Assembly: GCA_031253365.1 (NCBI GenBank)
Contig: JAIRWE010000078.1
Span: forward strand, 1 to 7,784
DNA length: 7,784 bases
Origin: Oscillospiraceae bacterium
Lineage (GTDB): Bacteria; Bacillota; Clostridia; Oscillospirales; Ruminococcaceae
Reading direction: 5' to 3'
Below are positions 1-6,157 of the stretch, piece after piece. The notes under the pieces were generated by a model. That model had not been told where the DNA came from. It saw only the letters and a list, made by a program, of their open reading frames with translations, and searched no databases. A program made the translations under genes and the position numbers. Each line of letters starts with the position of its first letter. Position 1 is the stretch's first letter.

Positions 1-2
1 AT

Positions 3-704
3 TCGGCGGACGGGATGTGGCGCGCCTATATCAGGTTTCCCGACCTGAATATGCGCGAAGTCGACGTTTACTGGGTGAAATGGTTTGAAAGCTATTCGGC
101 GTTCATGCTCCATTACGCCGCTTTGGCGCAGGAGCTTCGGTGCGAAATGTTTTGCGTCGGCTGCGAAATGTCGGGAACGGAACACAAGACCGACTGCTGG
201 CGTGAGTTAATCGGGAAAATCCGCGAGGTTTATTCCGGCGCCTTGGTTTACAACACCAATCACCACCGCGAAGACGCGTTGCCGTGGTGGGACGCCTTGG
301 ACTATATGGGGACGTCGGCGTATTATCAGGTCGGCGAAAACGGCGCCGAGCGGGATAATATGCTTGCCGAATGGGAAGCGGTGCGCGAACGCCTCGGCGC
401 GATTTCGGACAAAACAGGGAAAAAATACATATTCATGGAAATAGGGTGCCGCTCCGCGAAGGGTTGCAGCGCGATGCCGTGGGATTTTTCACACAAGGAA
501 TTCCCTTTCTCGGAAGATGAGCAGGCGGACTTTTACGAAACCTGCCTTGACGTTTTTATGAAAGACGGGCGGTTCGCGGGGGCGTTCTGGTGGGACTGGT
601 CAACCGTGATTTACGACACCGTACCGGAAGCGAAGCGCGATTTGGGGTTTAACATACACCTGAAAAAGGCCGAAACGGTCATAAGGGAAAAATATGCAAA
701 ATGA
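3..704 (+). CDS. GH113-like glycoside hydrolase, 5' end missing
   Basis: The reading frame is open from the first bases of the window, so this is the C-terminal part (about 233 residues) of a gene that starts upstream; the ATG at 15 is internal. The fold looks like the (beta/alpha)8 barrel of glycoside hydrolase family 113, whose known members are beta-mannanases. Counting from the Met at 15, the matching features are: WRAYIRFPD and WFESYSAFMLHYA near the start; FCVGCEMSGTE, where Glu51 would be the acid/base; DYMGTSAYYQV (residues 96-106); FMEIGCRS, where Glu142 would be the nucleophile, followed by MPWDF; and GAFWWDWS near the end. Both candidate catalytic glutamates are present, so the enzyme may be active. 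The signal peptide region is outside the window, so location is unknown. Its stop overlaps the next gene by 11 bp, which implies co-translation with the methyltransferase. The family call comes from remembered motifs; the substrate is uncertain. Confidence 0.72.
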   Translation, partial: SADGMWRAYIRFPDLNMREVDVYWVKWFESYSAFMLHYAALAQELRCEMFCVGCEMSGTEHKTDCWRELIGKIREVYSGALVYNTNHHREDALPWWDALDYMGTSAYYQVGENGAERDNMLAEWEAVRERLGAISDKTGKKYIFMEIGCRSAKGCSAMPWDFSHKEFPFSEDEQADFYETCLDVFMKDGRFAGAFWWDWSTVIYDTVPEAKRDLGFNIHLKKAETVIREKYAK

Positions 705-1767
705 ATCGGAACTGAACCTGTGGGAATATTTACGGGAAACTAACAAGCCCCTCGTCCTTTACGGAACGGGCGACGGCGCGGATAAAATCCTTTCCGTCAT
801 GGAAAAGCGCGGCTTAAAGCCGTCGGCGTTCACGGCGAGCGACGGCTTCATACGCGGGCAAACATTCCGAGGGTTCGCGGTGGAACCGCTCGATGAAATA
901 AAAAAACGCCTCGGGAATTTCATCGTTCTCATTTGCTTCGGAACGGACAGGGGGGATGTGCTGGAACGCTTATACGCCCTTTCCGAGAAATACGAGGTGT
1001 TCGCCCCCGACGTTCCCGTCGCGGGGGAGGACGTGTACGACGACAAATACCTGTCTTCCCACGCCGACGCGTTAGCCGAAGCGCGCGGGCTGTTCTCCGA
1101 CGAAAAATCCCGCGAAGTGTTCGACGGGTGGGTAAATTACAGGCTGAGCGGAAGAATAGACATTCTCGACAAGATATGCACGCCGAGGGAAGAGGCGCTT
1201 TCCCTGCTCGGAGTAAAGGGCGGCGGGGACGAGTTTTTTGTTGACGCGGGCGCGTATAAAGGGGACACGGTAGACGAGTTTTTGCGGATTACCGGGAAAA
1301 AATTCAGGAAAATAATCGCCATTGAACCCGACGCCAAGAGCTTCATGGCTTTGAGGCGCAGGTTCTACGCCTTAGGGAGCGGGGTTTTCATACCGGTGAA
1401 CGCGGCGGCGTGGAGCGGGGAAACCACGCTCGCTTTCTCCGCGAGAACCGGACGCGGCGAAAGCGCGTTTTCGCGCGGCGACGGCAGGCGGGTTGAAATC
1501 GCGGCGGTCGGCATAGACGGGCTGTGCGCGAACGAAAAGCCCACGCTCATTAAAATAGACGCGGAAGGGGCGGAGTCCGAGATTCTCAAAGGCGCGAAAA
1601 GCGTTATCTCAAAACACCGCCCGAAAATAATATTGGCTTTATACCACCGCGCGCGGGATATGTACTCTCTTCCGATTGAGGTTCGCGCGCTTAACCCGCG
1701 TTATAAAATGTATCTGAGGAAAACGCGGTGTATTCCCGGCTGGGAGTTTAATTTATACGCCGTATAA
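694..1767 (+). CDS. FkbM-family SAM-dependent methyltransferase
   Basis: A complete 357-residue protein. The C-terminal half is an FkbM-type class I methyltransferase: the SAM-binding motif I is FVDAGAYKGDTVDEF (about residues 182-196), followed by the acidic strand end IAIEPD (208-213), and then the FkbM signature IKIDAEGAESEILKG (286-300) and a LALYHR strand (314-319). FkbM enzymes usually O-methylate hydroxyls on sugars, polysaccharides or natural products. The first ~110 residues form a separate Rossmann-like region with LYGTGDGADKIL (22-33) and a second alpha/beta unit (IVLICFGTDRGDVLERL), often seen in sugar-associated proteins that sense or bind a nucleotide. The ATG at 694 is preceded by AAGGGA (683-688) at 5-nt spacing and overlaps the hydrolase stop, so the two are probably translationally coupled. 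The family is confident; the acceptor substrate is unknown, though the neighbour points to a glycan. Confidence 0.88.
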   Translation: MQNESELNLWEYLRETNKPLVLYGTGDGADKILSVMEKRGLKPSAFTASDGFIRGQTFRGFAVEPLDEIKKRLGNFIVLICFGTDRGDVLERLYALSEKYEVFAPDVPVAGEDVYDDKYLSSHADALAEARGLFSDEKSREVFDGWVNYRLSGRIDILDKICTPREEALSLLGVKGGGDEFFVDAGAYKGDTVDEFLRITGKKFRKIIAIEPDAKSFMALRRRFYALGSGVFIPVNAAAWSGETTLAFSARTGRGESAFSRGDGRRVEIAAVGIDGLCANEKPTLIKIDAEGAESEILKGAKSVISKHRPKIILALYHRARDMYSLPIEVRALNPRYKMYLRKTRCIPGWEFNLYAV

Positions 1768-1841
1768 GCCGCGGAATTTTCCGCCGAAAAGCGGCGAAAA
1801 GGGGTTTTCGGGGGTTGCCGTCGGAAGGAAGGTAATAAACA
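1768..1841 (+). other. Intergenic gap with three overlapping small inverted repeats
   Basis: A 74-bp gap after the methyltransferase stop. It contains GCGGA/TCCGC (1771-1775 and 1780-1784, 4-nt loop), CCGC/GCGG (1781-1784 and 1791-1794), and CGAAAA/TTTTCG (1795-1800 and 1805-1810, GGGG loop). The hairpins overlap, so at most two form at once. None is followed by a T-tract, so this is not a convincing intrinsic terminator; read-through to the next gene is possible. A strong ribosome binding site, AAGGAAGG (1825-1832), lies 9 nt before the next ATG. Confidence 0.35.
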
Positions 1842-2582
1842 ATGCGGAGAATAGTCTTTATCGTTCTTATAGTGTTGGTTGTCGCCGTCACGGGGTTCTT
1901 TTGCTGGCGCGAGTTCACCGTACCCGATATAACCTACGTCGCGGATTACCCGGACGACGGCTTGGCTGACAACCATTTCGCCTTAAAGCGGCTTTACGCC
2001 GCCGTTGTGGATGAGGAAGCGTTCGCGAGCGAAGTGGAAGGGCTTCTTACCATGACCGAATTCACGGAAGACGAAATGATGGCGGCGGCACTCGCCTCCG
2101 GCACACCGGAATTCTATCCCGTTTTTTATTACAGCGTCTACAACGTCGGGGACGAAACGCGCCTTAACGGTTATATAAAAATCGAGCTGGCGAAAAACCA
2201 AAGCGAAACAAGGTTTATGCTCGGCAGCGTAAATCTGGAAGCGGTGGCGCAGGGCTTCACGATTGACAAGGTCGAAGTCACCCCGCCCGAAAAAACAAAC
2301 AAAGCCGGAAAAAGTATCATCTCCGACGACAAAACGCAAATGGCAATCGTCGACTTCAACAAATCCGGCGGTTTTGAAATCACTCTCGGCGGCAATTCCG
2401 GCACGATGACTCTGCGGTACGTTTACAGCGTGGCGGTTGATACTTTCCTGAACAAAACCGTTTTGGAAGACCAACTGCTGATTGTTCACGCCAACATCGG
2501 CGTTGACGACGGCGGAAACGTAACCGTGGAATTCACCAACGAACCGTACTCAAGCCTTATTGATTTGGAGGGAACGGCGTAG
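1842..2582 (+). CDS. Membrane-anchored or exported protein of unknown function
   Basis: A 246-residue protein I do not recognise. Residues 1-21 are a short basic start (MRR) followed by a strongly hydrophobic stretch (about 4-20), which fits a signal anchor or uncleaved signal peptide. A Cys at 21 sits just after the hydrophobic stretch, but the preceding residues (GFF) do not make a lipobox. The remainder is acidic and appears rich in alternating strand-like segments (for example YIKIELAKNQ, VEVTPPEK, MTLRYVYSVAVD, NVTVEFTNEP), which suggests an extracytoplasmic beta-rich domain anchored to the membrane. There is no obvious catalytic motif. The ATG at 1842 is well supported by AAGGAAGG upstream. 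It follows the methyltransferase on the same strand and could be the last gene of that operon, ending 7 bp from the convergent signalling gene. Confidence 0.85.
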   Translation: MRRIVFIVLIVLVVAVTGFFCWREFTVPDITYVADYPDDGLADNHFALKRLYAAVVDEEAFASEVEGLLTMTEFTEDEMMAAALASGTPEFYPVFYYSVYNVGDETRLNGYIKIELAKNQSETRFMLGSVNLEAVAQGFTIDKVEVTPPEKTNKAGKSIISDDKTQMAIVDFNKSGGFEITLGGNSGTMTLRYVYSVAVDTFLNKTVLEDQLLIVHANIGVDDGGNVTVEFTNEPYSSLIDLEGTA

Positions 2583-2595
2583 CGCCCGCTTACGC
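2577..2595. terminator. Candidate bidirectional hairpin across the convergent stop codons
   Basis: GCGTAGC (2577-2583) can pair with GCTTACGC (2588-2595), with a 4-nt loop and a single bulged T at 2590. The structure covers both stop codons: TAG of the + gene at 2580-2582 and TAA of the - gene, which reads as TTA at 2590-2592. Only three T residues follow on the + strand and there is no T-tract on the - strand, so it is a weak terminator at best. The position between convergent genes is what makes it plausible. Confidence 0.3.
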
Positions 2596-5151
2596 TTTCA
2601 CGTCGCTGTATTCCCGCACAAACTCCGTGAAAGCCTCGTCGTCCATCGGTTTGGCGTAAAAATACCCTTGATGCAGGTCAACCCCTTCGATGTACTCCAG
2701 CTGCTCCTCCGTTTCAATCTTCTTCACGCAGACGGAAACGCCGTAATCCCGCGCCCGTTTAAGCAGCGAACCCGTGACCATCCGCTCGAAATCATCCTCA
2801 TAAACGGTCGTGAACAGCGTAATGTCGGCTTTGACGTAATTGATACACGAATGTTTCATCAACGTGGGAACGGCATAATGCGAACCGAGGTTGTCGACGA
2901 TTATGGAAACCCCCAGTTTCTTCAAGGCGCCCAACACGGACGAAACGGTTTCATAATGGGCGACTATGGTCTGCTCCTCAATCTCAATGGCAAGCGCGTC
3001 GGGTTGCAGACCGCTTTCGATAAGCGCCTTTTCCACCATGGAAATTATCGCGCGCGTGGTAAGCTCGCGTTTGGTCGTGTTGACGCTCACGAAAAAGTCG
3101 GGGTCGTACTCCTTGCGCATTTTTTTGCAAAACTCGCAGGCTTGTTTAAGCACCCAGGAATCTATGGCTATATCAAGCCCCATGCTTTCCGCCAGCAGTA
3201 TAAGCCGCGCCGGGGGCGAATTTTCGTCCGATATGGCGATAAGCGTTTCGCACCCGAGGGCGTGATGCCCGTCCGAACCGAAAACGGGCTGGAACCGCAC
3301 GGTAATCCCCTCCATGCCGTTTTCGACCGCGTTGCGAAGCGTCTGCGCGCGCTTATAGTCGTTTTCGGCGGGGAGTTCAAATTCCCTCGCGAAGAACGCG
3401 TAGGTGTTCGCGCCGTACTCAATCGCCTTATACACGGACATCGTCGCGGCGCGATAAATTTCCTCAATGGCGGTTCCCGTTTCGGGATAAGGGGCGGCGC
3501 CCGTTCCTATTTCAAAAAAATGCTCGCTCCCGTCGTGTTCCCAAGGCTGGCGGAAACGCGCGGTCAATTCCTCGCAAAAGTCTTTCGCCCGCGCGGCGTC
3601 GGTATTCCTTAACAAAACAATGAAAACGTTATCCGAGAAACGGTAGGGTTCCGCGCCGTACCCGTCCATTTCGGCGACATACCGCAACACCTTGATAATC
3701 AGTTCGTTCGTGAAGCCGTGTCCCATAAGGTGGTTCAAATTCTTTATGTTCGTTATCTTGAACGCCAAAAGCACGCCGGGCGTCCCGCTCTCAAGTTCTT
3801 GCGAAAGGTCGCCGTTCAAGGCGGTTTTGTTCTTCACGCGAAGAACGGGGTCGTGGAACGCGAGGAAACGCAGCTGCTCGTTGGTTTCGTCCAATTTCTC
3901 GTTGTCCTTGCAACGCATAAGAACGGTCGCGATAATCTGTGAAATACTCCGCAAAAGCCGCTTTTCGGAATGGGTCAAAACGTGTTCCGGGGTGATAACC
4001 TCGTAAATGATTATACCGTATTTGACGCCGTCGCCCGTGAGGTTCGACGCGACATAGGAAGAAAAGGTATGGTCAAGCACCACGTGCGCGGTGTTATTGG
4101 AAAAATAGGTTTCATAATCCGCCAATTCCTGCGTCAGCTTGGGATAATCGGCATAAGCGAACTCTTCCAGACCTATATAATCGGCTTCATCCGGAACCCA
4201 CTCGTAACGGAGTCTGTATTTCCCCGTTTCGGGGAAGTCCTCATAAACGACGACTCTGTCCAATTTCATAAACTCGCCCGTCTGCCTGACGACGGAACGC
4301 AGTGTTTCCATGGAGTTCTTCTCGTTCAAAACAGTGTTGTAAACGCTGTTCAAAAGTATGTGCTGCTCGACGTTCTCGCTTAACTGCTTGTTGGTGCGTT
4401 CCGAATTCGCCATTTCGTTATACAGCAGCACGAACGCGTTCGCCATTTTGGAAAGCGTGTCGGTAAGCACGTCGTGCGTGGCGGAATACTCTTCGATAAT
4501 CTCAAACGCGTCGGCGGCGATGACCCAATTCGCGGAAACCGAATGGCTGATTTTCACGTCGACTCTCTTAACGTATTTGTACTTTTTTATGTCGAACCCC
4601 GTTTGCGAAGGGTCGGCGGAACAGATAAAATTCCCGTCCTCGCCGAATATCGCGGTATACAGCTTATCTTCGACGGAGAGCGGCTCTTGTATTTTACACA
4701 GGTATTCCTTGCCGAATATCTCGGAAAAGTCCATCCTGCCGGTAAATTTATTCGAGTTTTTTTCTTTCAGCTCCAAAAGCACGGGGTCGTTTTCTATATC
4801 TTCAAGGTACTCCGAAACGTCTATGATATTCCCGAACAGATAGGTGGGTTTCCGCAAGCCCTTATCCTTATATAAACCGTAGCAAAAAAGATGCCACTTA
4901 CCGTCCGGAATCAGACGGCAATGGGCGAAAAGCGAACCGGAGTTGCTCGCGAATATTTCGTTTATGCTGTGCAATAAAGCCGGTAAATCTTCCGGTAAAA
5001 CTATATCTTCAAGATTGACGACTATATCCTTTTTGTCGCCGGCGACGTGTCTGTTCGCTACGGTAAGCGGCAAATCCTTTTTAAAATCAATACGCGCGTT
5101 CACGCATTTGTTCTGCTCCAAAACGCGGAAAATTTCATCGGTGCTCGCCAC
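2590..5151 (-). CDS. PAS-like/GAF sensor protein with degenerate GGDEF and EAL domains
   Basis: An 853-residue protein with no obvious membrane segment, probably cytoplasmic. Domains in order: a PAS-like region (about 15-120, with VLPEDLPALL and a terminal GNIIDVSEYLEDIE resembling the PAS 'DITE' end); a second possible sensor (about 137-215; FSEIFGKEYLCKIQEPLS recalls the PocR domain, uncertain); a helical linker (215-265); a GAF domain (about 265-412); a GGDEF-like domain (428-590, FHDPVLRVKN standing for HDxLTxLxN); and an EAL-like domain (600-845). The GGDEF motif is replaced by SDNVF (506-510), so diguanylate cyclase activity is unlikely. In the EAL part EAL is ETL (635-637), DDFG is DNLG (753-756), and AEGVET is VKKIET (809-814), losing metal or catalytic acids; SVN (691), IEIEE (722-726), K774/D776 and QGY (828-830) remain. 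It is probably a signal-binding or partner-binding regulator. The start is GTG at 5151, preceded on the - strand by GGAGGGGG at 7-9 nt. Confidence 0.88.
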   Translation of the reverse strand: MASTDEIFRVLEQNKCVNARIDFKKDLPLTVANRHVAGDKKDIVVNLEDIVLPEDLPALLHSINEIFASNSGSLFAHCRLIPDGKWHLFCYGLYKDKGLRKPTYLFGNIIDVSEYLEDIENDPVLLELKEKNSNKFTGRMDFSEIFGKEYLCKIQEPLSVEDKLYTAIFGEDGNFICSADPSQTGFDIKKYKYVKRVDVKISHSVSANWVIAADAFEIIEEYSATHDVLTDTLSKMANAFVLLYNEMANSERTNKQLSENVEQHILLNSVYNTVLNEKNSMETLRSVVRQTGEFMKLDRVVVYEDFPETGKYRLRYEWVPDEADYIGLEEFAYADYPKLTQELADYETYFSNNTAHVVLDHTFSSYVASNLTGDGVKYGIIIYEVITPEHVLTHSEKRLLRSISQIIATVLMRCKDNEKLDETNEQLRFLAFHDPVLRVKNKTALNGDLSQELESGTPGVLLAFKITNIKNLNHLMGHGFTNELIIKVLRYVAEMDGYGAEPYRFSDNVFIVLLRNTDAARAKDFCEELTARFRQPWEHDGSEHFFEIGTGAAPYPETGTAIEEIYRAATMSVYKAIEYGANTYAFFAREFELPAENDYKRAQTLRNAVENGMEGITVRFQPVFGSDGHHALGCETLIAISDENSPPARLILLAESMGLDIAIDSWVLKQACEFCKKMRKEYDPDFFVSVNTTKRELTTRAIISMVEKALIESGLQPDALAIEIEEQTIVAHYETVSSVLGALKKLGVSIIVDNLGSHYAVPTLMKHSCINYVKADITLFTTVYEDDFERMVTGSLLKRARDYGVSVCVKKIETEEQLEYIEGVDLHQGYFYAKPMDDEAFTEFVREYSDVKA

Positions 5152-5182
5152 GAAACCACCCCCTCCCCCGCGAAAATATCGC

Positions 5183-5218
5183 TACGGCAATTATAACATA
5201 ATTTTTCAAAAAAATCAA
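5183..5218 (-). promoter_or_regulatory. Sigma-A-type promoter of the GGDEF/EAL-like gene
   Basis: Read on the - strand, the -35 box is TTGATT (5218-5213), the spacer is 17 bp, and the -10 box is TATAAT (5195-5190) with an upstream TG (5198-5197) that makes it an extended -10. The expected transcription start is near 5183, leaving a leader of about 30 nt with a very strong Shine-Dalgarno sequence before the GTG at 5151. This is one of the clearest promoter matches in the window. Confidence 0.78.
5189..5203. promoter_or_regulatory. Inverted repeat overlapping the - strand -10 box, possible operator
   Basis: AATTAT (5189-5194), a 3-nt spacer AAC, then ATAATT (5198-5203) form a perfect 6-bp inverted repeat centred on 5196. 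It covers the -10 box of the signalling gene promoter, where a bound repressor would block RNA polymerase. AT-rich DNA produces such repeats by chance, so the regulatory reading is an inference. Confidence 0.25.
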
Positions 5219-5254
5219 TGTATTTTGTAAAAAAGACTGAAAAAAATAAATAAT

Positions 5255-5291
5255 TTGCATTTTTGAAAAAATTACGATATAATTACGTTTG
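5255..5291 (+). promoter_or_regulatory. Promoter of the RING/GT-C operon
   Basis: A perfect TATAAT lies at 5278-5283. With a 17-bp spacer the -35 is TTGCAT (5255-5260), and with 18 bp it is TTTGCA (5254-5259); both are weak matches to TTGACA. The first purine at a normal distance from the -10 box is G5291, which is also the first base of the earliest possible GTG start codon. The mRNA may therefore have no leader, or a start further inside the frame is used. The -35 box lies 37 bp from that of the divergent promoter. Confidence 0.6.
5270..5287 (+). repeat. Direct repeat AATTACG at 11-bp period around the + strand -10 box
   Basis: AATTACG occurs at 5270-5276 and again at 5281-5287, 11 bp apart, so both copies face the same side of the helix. 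They bracket and overlap the TATAAT box at 5278-5283. This could be a regulator site or a small tandem duplication. It is only two copies of seven bases in AT-rich DNA, so chance is a real alternative. Confidence 0.3.
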
Positions 5292-6154
5292 TGAGGGGGG
5301 TGGATGTTATAACGAAGTTCAAAGGCGAACAGTGTCCGGTTTGTTCGGAACGCTTTGCCGACGCGGACGACGTCGTGGTTTGCCCCGAATGCGGAACTCC
5401 GCATCACCGCTCCTGTTACCTCGGCAACGGCGATTGCGCGAACGGTTCGCGGCACGCCGAGGGCGGCTTTGAATGGAAAAGCCGTCTCGCGGGGATAATA
5501 ACCGTTCTGGAAGAACGCGAACGCCGCGACGAAAGCGAGAGGGCAAGGCTTCGGGAAGAAGAGGAAAAAAGGGAAGCCGAGGATTTTGAAAAGCGGGTAA
5601 TCTACGGGGTGAGCCGCGCGGAATTCGCGGCTTACATGGGCATCTCCGTCAATACCTATGAATATAAGCTGAAAATCGCCCACATAAGAAAAATCAGCGT
5701 CAATTTTTTCGCGGGTCTGTTGATGCCGTTTTATCAGTTCTACAAAGGGATGCGGCTGTTCGGGGCGCTGATGACGTTCTTCGTTTTCCTGATTTATCTG
5801 CCCACGGTGTTATACGCGAATTTCAATATCGACCTGCTGTATAAGTTTTTGATAAGCTGCTTCGGCACGCCGGAAACGGCGAGCAGTTTTTTAAGCTCGG
5901 TTCAATTCGCCGTATGTATCTTGCTTGTCTTTTTCAACGACTATGTGTATTTGCGTTTTTGCGCCGTCAAGATAAAGAAAATCCGGAAGAACCACCCGGA
6001 AGGCGGCGACGGGTATTACGAGGAGCTTCGCGCAAGGGGGGCGCCCAGTATCGGGCGGGCGTTCGCAGATGCGTTTGCCGTGTCGCTGTTCTTGGCGGCG
6101 GCGGTTTTCGCGTTTGTCGTCGCGTTTTTTCCGAACGCGGCAACAGGGGGGTAA
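5291..6154 (+). CDS. Prokaryotic RING-finger protein with multi-TM C-terminal half
   Basis: A 287-residue protein. The N-terminus is a zinc-binding RING-like module: CPVC (Cys15, 18), CPEC (31, 34), then HHRSC (His38, 39, Cys42) and Cys49, as in the Prok-RING family of Clostridia. Residues 74-101 are a highly charged Glu/Arg helix, probably a coiled coil. Residues 104-135 are a soluble segment (YGVSRAEFAAYMGISVNTYEY). The C-terminal half begins KISVNFFAGLLMPFYQFYKGMRLFGALMTFF, resembling DUF2628-type membrane domains, with hydrophobic segments near 154-175, 202-221 and 260-280. The RING end is expected in the cytoplasm. The function is unknown; a zinc-dependent scaffold role is an inference. 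The start is unclear: GTG at 5291 is the longest but lacks an upstream ribosome site, while GTG at 5300 directly abuts the G-run. The gene is 3 bp from the next gene, so the two are probably an operon. Confidence 0.85.
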   Translation: MRGVDVITKFKGEQCPVCSERFADADDVVVCPECGTPHHRSCYLGNGDCANGSRHAEGGFEWKSRLAGIITVLEERERRDESERARLREEEEKREAEDFEKRVIYGVSRAEFAAYMGISVNTYEYKLKIAHIRKISVNFFAGLLMPFYQFYKGMRLFGALMTFFVFLIYLPTVLYANFNIDLLYKFLISCFGTPETASSFLSSVQFAVCILLVFFNDYVYLRFCAVKIKKIRKNHPEGGDGYYEELRARGAPSIGRAFADAFAVSLFLAAAVFAFVVAFFPNAATGG

Positions 6155-6157
6155 TCA

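Noticed and set aside
1768..1841. Intrinsic terminator after the methyltransferase gene
   Set aside because: The hairpins are short and overlapping and none is followed by a T-tract.
1900..1906. Cys21 after the hydrophobic stretch as a lipoprotein attachment site
   Set aside because: The residues before it are G-F-F, which do not fit the lipobox pattern of a small residue at -1 and an aliphatic residue at -3.
1983..2489. 168-codon - strand frame inside the unknown anchored-protein gene
   Set aside because: It is antisense to a gene with a strong ribosome site and signal anchor, and its composition (many His, Arg, Phe) looks like a shadow.
2560..3612. 350-codon open frame on the + strand, antisense to the signalling gene
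   Set aside because: It lies entirely opposite a protein with clear domain structure, shows no recognisable motif and no good ribosome site, and is what biased codon use produces in the antisense frame.
5156..5171. G-quadruplex in the - strand leader
   Set aside because: Only two runs of at least three G are present plus a GG, too few for a standard quadruplex; a Shine-Dalgarno role explains the G-run.
5291..5310. Frameshift at the start of the RING gene joining the ATG at 5304
   Set aside because: The ATG reads only two codons before a stop, and in-frame GTG starts exist, so a sequencing error or frameshift is not needed.
5135..5683. 182-codon - strand frame across the divergent promoter and RING gene
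   Set aside because: It would cover both promoters and is opposite the conserved RING cysteines; no coding signal.
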